From: CAVRXQ01 sp963849105 | Lineage (GTDB): Bacteria > Actinomycetota > Acidimicrobiia > Acidimicrobiales > Bog-793 | Length of the DNA stretch: 64,000 nucleotides | Direction: 5' to 3' | Assembly (NCBI GenBank): GCA_963849105.1 | Contig: CAWKGD010000006.1 | Coordinates: 372,001 to 436,000 of the forward strand | Shown: positions 26,066 to 33,619 of the stretch, piece after piece | Numbering within the stretch: the stretch's first letter is position 1 | How the letters are laid out: the number at the start of each line of letters is the position of its first letter | Program-made: the position numbers and the translations under genes | The notes under the pieces: generated by a model | What the model was told of the DNA's origin: nothing | Database searches by the model: none | What the model saw: only the letters and a program-made list of their open reading frames with translations

Positions 26066-27297
26066 AGATCCCCGCGCACGAGGCGACGACCGCCCAACTC
26101 GGAGCGGTGTACCCGTGTGTGGCGACCCGGACGTTGCCGGCTGACGCGGTGTTCGTCGGCCGAGACGTGTTCGGCGGGCTGTTCGCTCACGATCCGTTCT
26201 TGTTGTACGCGGCCGGCGCGCTCACGAATCCGAACATGGTCGTCCTCGGCCAGATCGGTCGCGGTAAGAGCGCCTTTGTGAAGAGCTACCTGTTTCGCCA
26301 GGCTGCTTTCGGAAGGCGCGTCGTCGTCCTCGACCCGAAAGGCGAGTACGGACCGTTCGCACAATTTCTCGGTGCGCCCACCATCGCGTTGCGACCAGGT
26401 GGCGGACTCCGGCTGAACCCCCTCGACGGCGTCGTCGATTCCGGGCCGGTCGAGGCCCGGCTCGAGTCGATTTCCCTCGTATCGGAGCTCGCCGCTGCCT
26501 GCCTCAGCCGGTCACTCGCACCGGCGGAGCACACGGCCATCGAGCTCGCGCTCTTGCGCGCGACGCAGGAGGGAGGTCGCCCGACGCTTCGATCGGTTGT
26601 TTCCGCGTTGCTCGAGCCGGAGCGGTCCTCTGCTAGCGAGATCGGTTGCGCAGCCGAGGACTTACGCGCCGACGGGCGGGAGATCGCGCTCGGGCTCCGG
26701 CGATTCATCGCCGGAGAGTTCGCGGGAATGTTCGACGGCGAATCGTCCGCCGGGATCAACCTCCACGCGCAGATTGTCGTCCTCGATCTGTCCGCGGTCT
26801 ACCACTCCGCCGCGCTCGGTGCCGTGCTGACGTGTGTGAGCGCGGCGATGCAGAGAGCATCGCGGACGGCATCATCGACGTCGAAAACCTTCTTCGTCGT
26901 CGACGAGGCCTGGGCGATCCTGCAGAATACGGGCGCGACGCGCTTCCTACAGGCTTCGTTGAAGCTCGCTCGCGCCCGCGGTGTCGCCAACCTCATCGTC
27001 GTTCACCGCCCTTCGGACTTTGCGGCGTCGGGTTCGGAAGGCAGTGTCACCGCTCGGATCGCGGAGGGACTGCTCGCCGACTGTGAGACTGTCGTCTGTT
27101 TCGCGCAAGCGGATTCCGAACTTGCGGGCGCGAAGCGGCTCTTCGACCTCTCGGACTCGGAGACCAAACTCGTCTCCCGCCTACGCAAAGGGGTCGCGCT
27201 CTGGCACGTCGCGGGTCGGCCGTTCCTCGTCGAGCACCGGCTCTCTCCGATCGAGCGCGCCATCGTCGATACCGATGCCGCGCTCGTCAACGGTTAG
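26062..27297 (+). CDS. VirB4-like secretion ATPase
   Basis: A 411-residue FtsK/VirB4-type ATPase. Walker A is GQIGRGKSAF near residue 77, followed by VVVLDPKGEYGPFAQ and GGGLRLNPLDG, which are typical of VirB4/TraC. Walker B is TFFVVDEAW near residue 280, with the downstream VHRPSDF sensor-like segment. It lacks the usual N-terminal half, which the preceding gene supplies. It would power assembly or substrate transfer of a type IV secretion-like channel. Confidence 0.88.
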   Translation: MKIPAHEATTAQLGAVYPCVATRTLPADAVFVGRDVFGGLFAHDPFLLYAAGALTNPNMVVLGQIGRGKSAFVKSYLFRQAAFGRRVVVLDPKGEYGPFAQFLGAPTIALRPGGGLRLNPLDGVVDSGPVEARLESISLVSELAAACLSRSLAPAEHTAIELALLRATQEGGRPTLRSVVSALLEPERSSASEIGCAAEDLRADGREIALGLRRFIAGEFAGMFDGESSAGINLHAQIVVLDLSAVYHSAALGAVLTCVSAAMQRASRTASSTSKTFFVVDEAWAILQNTGATRFLQASLKLARARGVANLIVVHRPSDFAASGSEGSVTARIAEGLLADCETVVCFAQADSELAGAKRLFDLSDSETKLVSRLRKGVALWHVAGRPFLVEHRLSPIERAIVDTDAALVNG

Positions 27298-27300
27298 CCC

Positions 27301-29043
27301 GTGATCGGCGTCGACCGACGGCGTCGGACGACGAAGGCGAGCGCATCTCCGCTCGACCTCCGCGTTGAGCGGCGCGTCCTGTTGGTCGGGGGAGTCGTCA
27401 TCGTCGCCGCCGCGGTCATCTGGCTGTCGTCTGGCATCGCCTCCGTTCTTTGCGGACATGGCCTTCACGACGTCCGGTTTTCCGAGGCGGTCCGTCTGTT
27501 GTTCGCCGTCGCTGTTCATCCGGCCGATCCTTCGTCAGCCTTCCCCGAGCGGCTGCGAGTGGACGTTCCTGCGGCGGCGGCGTTCTGGCTCGTCGTCGTG
27601 GGGGTAGTGCTCGTCGCGCTATTGGTCGGGTTCGGGAGCTTGCACGTGGTGCGGCGAACTCATCCAAGAAAGCGCGGAGCCCTGCCGAATCCGGGATGGG
27701 CGGGCGCGCGGGATCTCGCGCCCCTTCTCGTTACGCGACCATCGCGCGGGCGCCTTGTCGTCGGTCGATTTGGGCGATCCCTCATCGCGACCGAGGCTGG
27801 TCACTCGCTGCTCGTCGTCGGTCCGACGCAGTCAGGAAAGACGACGGGTCTCGCGATCCCGGCGATCCTCGACTGGGATGGGCCGGTCGTCGCGACGAGC
27901 GTGAAGACCGACCTTGTCGCTTCAACCGCGGCCGAGCGCGCGCGTGTCGGCGCCGTCTCGGTTTACGACCCGCTTGCTGTATCGGGCGGACGGAGGGCGA
28001 GCTGGTCGCCGCTCATTGGCGCGACGACCTGGTTGGGTGCGCGGAGGGTCGCGGCGTCGCTCTGCTCGGTGCAACGCGAAAGTGGTCGATCGCCCGAGGA
28101 TGCCGCGTTCTGGGGGTCGCTCGCTGAAAAACTCCTCGCGCCAATGCTCTTTGCCGCGGCGCAGAGCGAACGATCGATGCGGGACGTCGTCTCGTGGATC
28201 GATGCCGGCGAGGTTGGCGAGGTCCTCGACGCTCTCGAGCGCGCCGGCGATGCCGACGCACTTCGGTGTGCTCGGGCGAGCTTTGCACGCGAGGAGCGCC
28301 AGCTCGCTTCTGTGTACGCGACCGCCGAAGCGACGATCGCCGCGTTCGGCGATCCGCTCGTCGAAACGACCCGTGGCGAATGCCCGATCGATGCGCGGGC
28401 GCTCAGCTCCGGGGGCGCCGACACCTGCTACCTCGTCGCGCCGACGCATGAACAAGACCGACTCCGACCGGTCTTCGTCGCGCTCTTGCGCGAGATCCTC
28501 GACGAGGCGTTGACGCTCGCGTCGCGCAAAGGTCGGCTCGACCCGCCGATGCTCGTCGTGCTGGATGAGGCAGCGAACATCGCCCCCGTGTCGAACCTCG
28601 ACGCGCTGGCGTCAACCGCTGCGTCTCACGGCATCCAGCTCGTCACCGTTTGGCAGGACTTCGCGCAGATTGCCACCCGATACGGGTCGAGAGCCGCGAC
28701 GGTCGTCAACAACCACAGGGCGAAGCTCGTTCTTCCTGGGGTCTGTGACCCCGAGACCCTCGAGCAGTTCTCGAGGCTGATCGGAGACGGGTCGATCGAG
28801 ACTGGGAGTGTGACCACCGACGCATCCGGACTCGTCTCTGCGACACGCGCCGAGAGCGAGCGCCGTCTCGCTTCGGCAGCGGACCTCCGCACCTTGGCGA
28901 TGGGCGCGGCGATCCTGCTTTACGGACGGCTGCCACCGGCGCGTGTCGTTCTGCGTCGAACGCGCCGCCGGACGCGCCGAACCGGCCCCGCGACGCGGTT
29001 CGCGAGCGCCGTTCGACGGGTTTGCGGGCTGCACTGCGCGTGA
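27301..29043 (+). CDS. VirD4/TraG-like coupling protein
   Basis: A 580-residue coupling ATPase. Two membrane helices (residues 28-48 and 90-115) are followed by a cytosolic RecA-like domain with Walker A GPTQSGKTTGLAIPA, then TSVKTDLV, YDPL and SPLIGA, as in TraG/VirD4, and Walker B LVVLDEAANIAPV, then GIQLVTVWQDFAQ. The C-terminus is strongly basic (RRTRRRTRRTG). Coupling proteins select the substrate, either a relaxase-DNA complex or a protein effector. It starts 3 bases after the VirB4-like stop. It is the last gene of the operon. Confidence 0.88.
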   Translation: MIGVDRRRRTTKASASPLDLRVERRVLLVGGVVIVAAAVIWLSSGIASVLCGHGLHDVRFSEAVRLLFAVAVHPADPSSAFPERLRVDVPAAAAFWLVVVGVVLVALLVGFGSLHVVRRTHPRKRGALPNPGWAGARDLAPLLVTRPSRGRLVVGRFGRSLIATEAGHSLLVVGPTQSGKTTGLAIPAILDWDGPVVATSVKTDLVASTAAERARVGAVSVYDPLAVSGGRRASWSPLIGATTWLGARRVAASLCSVQRESGRSPEDAAFWGSLAEKLLAPMLFAAAQSERSMRDVVSWIDAGEVGEVLDALERAGDADALRCARASFAREERQLASVYATAEATIAAFGDPLVETTRGECPIDARALSSGGADTCYLVAPTHEQDRLRPVFVALLREILDEALTLASRKGRLDPPMLVVLDEAANIAPVSNLDALASTAASHGIQLVTVWQDFAQIATRYGSRAATVVNNHRAKLVLPGVCDPETLEQFSRLIGDGSIETGSVTTDASGLVSATRAESERRLASAADLRTLAMGAAILLYGRLPPARVVLRRTRRRTRRTGPATRFASAVRRVCGLHCA

Positions 29044-29104
29044 CCTGACTCTGGGTGCGTCCGCCCAGGTCAACTGCGGCGAATCCACGGATGGTGTCGG
29101 GAAG

Positions 29105-29139
29105 GATTCACACGAACGTCACGGTCCGGTCACTTGGAG
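29105..29139 (+). promoter_or_regulatory. Pho-box-like direct repeats upstream of pstB
   Basis: Three pentamers TTCAC (29107), GTCAC (29118) and GTCAC (29129) stand exactly 11 bases apart. A weaker GTTCA follows at 29150. PhoP/RegX3-type regulators of actinobacteria bind 11-bp direct repeats with a GTTCAC core, so this is the expected binding site for the regulator encoded at 20938-21738. Confidence 0.7.
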
Positions 29140-29180
29140 TTTCCCTGCGGTTCAGATCCTATCGGTACGTTCTCCGCGCG

Positions 29181-30029
29181 ATGGATCTCGAGCCCGGCGC
29201 AACTCCCGTCGGCTCCGCGTCCACCTCGGGGCGGTCTCCGGGGACGGCCCTTCTTGAAGACACCCACATCATGACGGCCACCGACGTGTCGGTCGGGTTC
29301 GGTCAGACGACTGTGATGAGCGACATCACCGTGGGGTTCCACAAGGGATCGATCAACGCCTTGATCGGACCGTCGGGATCCGGCAAGTCGACCTTCTTGC
29401 GCTCGCTCAATCGGATGAACGACAAGGTGCGCGACTTCTGGCACAAAGGCGAGATCGCACTCGACGGTCACGAGATTTACGCCAAGACGATGGACCCGCT
29501 CGTCCTTCGCCGGCGCGTCGGGATGGTCTTCCAGCGGCCCAATCCGTTTCCGATGTCGATCCTCGACAACATCGTGTCGGGAGTGCGCGCCCACAAGATG
29601 GCGAAGCGTTCGGAGATGCGCGACATCGCGGAGACCCACCTCGCCGAGGTCGGGCTGTGGAGCCACGTCTCTGACCGCCTGCACGACTCACCGTTTCGTC
29701 TGTCTGGGGGCCAGCAGCAGATGCTCTGTCTTGCGAGAGCGCTCGCTGTGCAACCAGAGGTCCTTTTGCTTGACGAGCCGACCTCGTCGCTCGACCCGCG
29801 CTCGACCGAAGCGGTCGAAGAACTCGTGCGGCGCCTCACGCCCGAGCTGACGGTGATCATCGTCACGCACAACCTCGCCCAGGCGAAGCGGCTGTCGGAC
29901 CACACGATCTTTTTCTATGAGGGCCGGATGATCGAAACCGGCCCGACTTCAGATTTGTTCTCCCGTCCCGAACGGCCGGAGACGGCCAGCTACATCGGGA
30001 CGGAGCTCGAGCCCGCAACGACGCGGTAG
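29181..30029 (+). CDS. pstB: Phosphate ABC transporter ATP-binding protein
   Basis: A 282-residue ATPase of the high-affinity phosphate importer. Walker A GPSGSGKST, the PstB-specific LRSLNRMND, FQRPNPFPMSILDNI, signature LSGGQQQM and Walker B LLLDEPTSSLD are all present, as is VIIVTHN. The ATG at 29181 leaves a 30-residue N-terminal extension; ATG 29271 would start directly at the domain. No clear ribosome binding site precedes 29181. The gene is first in the operon, before pstS-C-A, whereas it is usually last. Confidence 0.93.
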   Translation: MDLEPGATPVGSASTSGRSPGTALLEDTHIMTATDVSVGFGQTTVMSDITVGFHKGSINALIGPSGSGKSTFLRSLNRMNDKVRDFWHKGEIALDGHEIYAKTMDPLVLRRRVGMVFQRPNPFPMSILDNIVSGVRAHKMAKRSEMRDIAETHLAEVGLWSHVSDRLHDSPFRLSGGQQQMLCLARALAVQPEVLLLDEPTSSLDPRSTEAVEELVRRLTPELTVIIVTHNLAQAKRLSDHTIFFYEGRMIETGPTSDLFSRPERPETASYIGTELEPATTR

Positions 30030-30138
30030 GCGGGTTCGCTGGGGTTCCGGGGTGTCGGCGGCGGAGCCGGGATCCTCGGACGCAACTGCCCCGCTCGCCT
30101 TCGGGCGGCGGACGACCGAAAGGAGCAGTACCAGAACG

Positions 30139-31362
30139 ATGAATAACGAGACCATGAACTTCCCGAGGCCGGGGCGTCGCCCGCGGAGCCGCGTCGTGAG
30201 CGGTGCCGTGGCGGCCTTCGCCCTTGTCGGCTCGATCGGCCTCGCAGCCGCGGTCGCTGCTCCGAGCGGTGCGGCGGCAAAGGCCCACAAGACCAAGAGT
30301 TCGAGCTCGACGCCATCGCTTTCGAAGCTCGAGTCCGAGTTGAGCGGCATCATCTCGGCCAACTCCGGCGGCGCGTCGCTGAACGAGGCTGGCTCGTCGC
30401 TCTTCTACCCCCTCTTCCAAGAGTGGTCGGGCGCTTCGGGCCTCCCCGTCAAGCTGAACCCCGCTGCTGGCGGTTCAGGTAAGGGCATCTCGGAGGCGGC
30501 AGCCGGAACCGTGCAGATCGGTGCCTCGGACGCGTTCTTGGCGAGCGCGCAGCGAACCGGTCCACCGGCTCTCGTGAACGTTCCTGTCGTCGTCTCGGCG
30601 CAGGCGATCTGCTACAACCTGCCGTCCCTAGGGGCAAACGTCCACTTGAAGTTGACGCCGACAATCCTCAACGACATCTACGACGGCGCCATCACGAACT
30701 GGGACAACAAGCTGATCGCCAAAGTCAACTCCGGCGTGACGCTCCCGAACCAGACGATCATCCCGATCCGCCGTATCGACAGCAGCGGCGACACATTCAT
30801 CTTCACTTCGTACATGTGGTACGGCGACAAGACGAGCTGGAACCACGCGGCGCCGTACTACGGCCCACAGCTGATCTACTCGTCGTGGCCGTCGGTGTCC
30901 GGTGAGCTCGCCGAGAACGGCAACGGTGCGATGGTGACGACGCTGAACAACAACGTCGGCGGCATCGCCTACGTCGGCGTCAGTTACCTCGACCAGATCA
31001 ACAACGACCATCTCGGCCAGGCGAGGATCCAGAACGGCTCCGGCAACTACGAGCTTCCCGATGGCGCGACGATCGCGGCGGAGATCTCGAGCTACGGCAA
31101 GTTCCCGACGGACGGCGCCTTGAACCTCGTCTATTCGAAGGCGAAGTCGGCACGCTTCGGCTACCCGATCGTCAACTTCGAATACGCGATCGTTAACCCG
31201 TCTGCTCTCAGCTCAGCCCAGCTTTCGGGCGTGAAGGCGTTGCTCGCCTGGGGCATGGACCCGGCAGATGGTGCGTCGTCAACGTACCTCGGCCCGATCG
31301 ACTTCAAGCCGCTGCCCGCCAGCGCGCTCGCTGGCGCGATCAAGTTGCTGAAATCGCTGTAA
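30139..31362 (+). CDS. pstS: Phosphate-binding protein of the Pst transporter
   Basis: A 407-residue exported phosphate-binding protein. The signal peptide covers residues 12-48 (PRPGRRPRSR, then hydrophobic AAFALVGSIGLAAAVAA). The mature part has NEAGSSLFYPLFQEW and AAGGSGKGISEAAAGTVQIGASDAF, which line the phosphate pocket, and RIDSSGDTFIFTSYM. There is no lipobox cysteine, so it is probably released or wall-held rather than a lipoprotein. AGGAG precedes ATG 30139 by 13 bases. A weak 6-bp hairpin (31376-31404) follows the gene. Confidence 0.92.
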   Translation: MNNETMNFPRPGRRPRSRVVSGAVAAFALVGSIGLAAAVAAPSGAAAKAHKTKSSSSTPSLSKLESELSGIISANSGGASLNEAGSSLFYPLFQEWSGASGLPVKLNPAAGGSGKGISEAAAGTVQIGASDAFLASAQRTGPPALVNVPVVVSAQAICYNLPSLGANVHLKLTPTILNDIYDGAITNWDNKLIAKVNSGVTLPNQTIIPIRRIDSSGDTFIFTSYMWYGDKTSWNHAAPYYGPQLIYSSWPSVSGELAENGNGAMVTTLNNNVGGIAYVGVSYLDQINNDHLGQARIQNGSGNYELPDGATIAAEISSYGKFPTDGALNLVYSKAKSARFGYPIVNFEYAIVNPSALSSAQLSGVKALLAWGMDPADGASSTYLGPIDFKPLPASALAGAIKLLKSL

Positions 31363-31456
31363 GCGAGCAAGCGAACACATCAATGGTTGCGACGTTGCGA
31401 TGTGAGCGCTCGGGCGTGCCGATCCGTTGGCGGGCTCGAGGTGAGCCGAGTACTTC

Positions 31457-32581
31457 GTGACCGAAGGAATCAACGCATCGATTCCTGAAGGTGGAGAGGT
31501 GGCCGGGGCAGCGCCCCGGCCACCTGGCTTCACGAACCGACGCGGGCTGCCGAGGCTCACCGCTTCGACGACACCGCAGTGGCGTCGCGACCTCATCGAA
31601 AAGACGCTCGCCGGAGTCAGCTTCATCACCGCGCTCGTGCCGTTCGCCGCACTGATCGGGATGCTCGTCGTCTTGGGGATCTACGCGATCCCCTCGATCA
31701 AGTACAACGGGTTTTGGCACTTCATCACCTCGAGCGCCTGGGGGATCGGCAACCTCTACGGCACCGTCGAGACGACCCACGGGGTGAAGCACCTCCCGGG
31801 AGCGGAGTTCGGTGCGTTCCCCCTCATCATCGGCACACTCGAGACGTCCGCGATCGCGCTTGTCATCGCGCTCCCGGTCGCGATCGGGGCGGCGGTGCTC
31901 GTCGTCGAAAAGCTTCCGCCGCGAATCGCCGGCGGATTAGGGACCTGCCTGGAAATCCTCGCCGGCATCCCGAGCGTCGTGATCGGGGTGTGGGGCGCGC
32001 TCACCTTCGGTCCTTGGATCGCGAAGAACATCTATCCCGCGTTCACCCACCTTCCAAACGTGCCGCCGTTCGACATCTTTCGCGGCTCGGTCGGCGACGG
32101 CGAGGGGCTGCTCACGAGCGGACTCGTCCTCGCCGCGATGATCATCCCGATCATCGCGGCGACAACACGGGACCTGTTGCGCCAGGTCCCCTCGCAGACC
32201 AAAGAAGGGGCCGAGGCACTCGGCCTCACCGAAGTCGAGGTCTTCATGCGCGTCCAGCTGCGCTGGATCCGCTCCGGGGTGATCGGCGCGGCGGTGCTCG
32301 GCCTCGGACGTGCCCTCGGGGAGACGATCGCCGTCGCGTTCGTCTCTGGGGGACAGGACGCGATCGCGCACAACGTGTACGGCGCGATGGACACGATCGC
32401 GGCGTTCATCGTCACGAACCTCGACGCCGCGCAGGGCGATCCGAGCGGACTGGCGGTGCGCGCGATCGCCGAGCTTGCGCTCGTCCTCATGATCATCACG
32501 TTGTTCGCGAATGTCGTCGCCCGGATCATCGTCAACAAGTCCGCGAAGGGCGCGGCATTGCCCGTCGGAGCCGGCTTCTAG
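31457..32581 (+). CDS. pstC: Phosphate ABC transporter permease PstC
   Basis: A 374-residue permease with six helices after a 40-residue hydrophilic N-terminus. The characteristic segments are LVIALPVAIGAAVLVVE, EILAGIPSVVIGVWG and the EAA loop DLLRQVPSQTKEGAEALGLTEVEVF, followed by GRALGETIAVAFVSG. It forms the channel with PstA. The stop of pstC and the start of pstA are adjacent. The GTG start at 31457 has GAGGTG 13-18 bases upstream. Confidence 0.93.
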   Translation: MTEGINASIPEGGEVAGAAPRPPGFTNRRGLPRLTASTTPQWRRDLIEKTLAGVSFITALVPFAALIGMLVVLGIYAIPSIKYNGFWHFITSSAWGIGNLYGTVETTHGVKHLPGAEFGAFPLIIGTLETSAIALVIALPVAIGAAVLVVEKLPPRIAGGLGTCLEILAGIPSVVIGVWGALTFGPWIAKNIYPAFTHLPNVPPFDIFRGSVGDGEGLLTSGLVLAAMIIPIIAATTRDLLRQVPSQTKEGAEALGLTEVEVFMRVQLRWIRSGVIGAAVLGLGRALGETIAVAFVSGGQDAIAHNVYGAMDTIAAFIVTNLDAAQGDPSGLAVRAIAELALVLMIITLFANVVARIIVNKSAKGAALPVGAGF

Positions 32582-33616
32582 ATGGCCGTCGCCGGAGCCG
32601 CGCCGCCAGTACCTAGCAAGGTCGGGATGCCGCCCACAGAGATCTCCCGCTCGCGCAAGTATCGCAACCGTGCCTGGTGGTCGCTGTGCAGCCTCGGAAT
32701 GATCTGCGTGGTCATTCCCGTTGTCTGGATCCTCGGGGGGGTGTTCGACAACGGCGTGCGGTCGTGGCACTGGAGCGTGCTATGGACCGCCCAACGCGGC
32801 GTCGGCGGCGGTCTCGCGAACGACATCGTCGGCACGGCGCTCATCACCTTTGGGGTCGCGATCTTCGCTGGGGTCGTCGGCGTTGGCTGCGGTCTCTACC
32901 TGTCGGAGTTTCTGAGACCGGGGGTGCGGCGGACGATTCTGCGCTCCGCGTACGAGGTCCTCTCTGGTATCCCCTCGATCGTTTTCGGTTACGTGGGCTA
33001 CGTGGCGCTCGACGTCGGGCTGCACTGGCAGTTCTCGTTGCTCGCCGCACTCATTGTGCTGTCGATGCTCGTCGTTCCGTACATCGCGAAGGCAACCGAG
33101 ATCGCCCTCGGCCAGGTGCCGACCGAATGGCGCGAGGGTGCCGACAGCCTCGGAATGGCGAAGTCGTACCAGCTGCGCAAGATCGTGATGAAGGCCGCGA
33201 TTCCCGGGATGCTTACCGGTTTCGTTGTCGCGATCGCGATCTCCGTCGGTGAGACGGCGCCGCTGCTCTATACGGCGGGGTCGAGCGAGTTCTACCCGAC
33301 CGGCGCGCTCATCCACTCACCGGTGCCGTACCTCACCGAGATCGTCTACACGTACTACTCCAGTTCGTTTCCCGGTCAGCACCTGCTCTCCTACGACGCG
33401 GCGATGCTCCTCGTCGTGCTCGTCATTGTGATCCTCCTGGGCTCGCGCCTCATCGTGCGCGCGACACAGAGGTACTCACCGAACCGTGCACTTTTGGCGA
33501 GCAAGGCGGCGAAGCCAGGCCGCTTCCGGGTTCGCAGGGACGAGAGCGGCGCCGCGCAGATCATCGCCCAGGCTGCAATCTCGGACTCCCGACCGCACGG
33601 GCCGCCAAGCGGCTGA
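32582..33616 (+). CDS. pstA: Phosphate ABC transporter permease PstA
   Basis: A 344-residue permease with six helices. Recognisable are VGCGLYLSEFL, YEVLSGIPSIVFGYVGY, the EAA loop ALGQVPTEWREGADSLGMAKSYQL and IAISVGETAPLLYTAG. The C-terminus has a 40-residue basic, Ala-rich tail. The operon ends here, because a convergent gene begins 3 bases later. Confidence 0.93.
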   Translation: MAVAGAAPPVPSKVGMPPTEISRSRKYRNRAWWSLCSLGMICVVIPVVWILGGVFDNGVRSWHWSVLWTAQRGVGGGLANDIVGTALITFGVAIFAGVVGVGCGLYLSEFLRPGVRRTILRSAYEVLSGIPSIVFGYVGYVALDVGLHWQFSLLAALIVLSMLVVPYIAKATEIALGQVPTEWREGADSLGMAKSYQLRKIVMKAAIPGMLTGFVVAIAISVGETAPLLYTAGSSEFYPTGALIHSPVPYLTEIVYTYYSSSFPGQHLLSYDAAMLLVVLVIVILLGSRLIVRATQRYSPNRALLASKAAKPGRFRVRRDESGAAQIIAQAAISDSRPHGPPSG

Positions 33617-33619
33617 AGC

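Noticed and set aside
23204..29043. Calling the secretion-like genes an integrative conjugative element
   Set aside because: No integrase, relaxase, replication gene or flanking direct repeat was seen, both neighbours are core genes in intact operons, and codon use looks like the surroundings.
31376..31404. Hairpin between pstS and pstC as a terminator
   Set aside because: Only 6 base pairs with a 17-base loop and no T-run; at best a weak processing or attenuation element.
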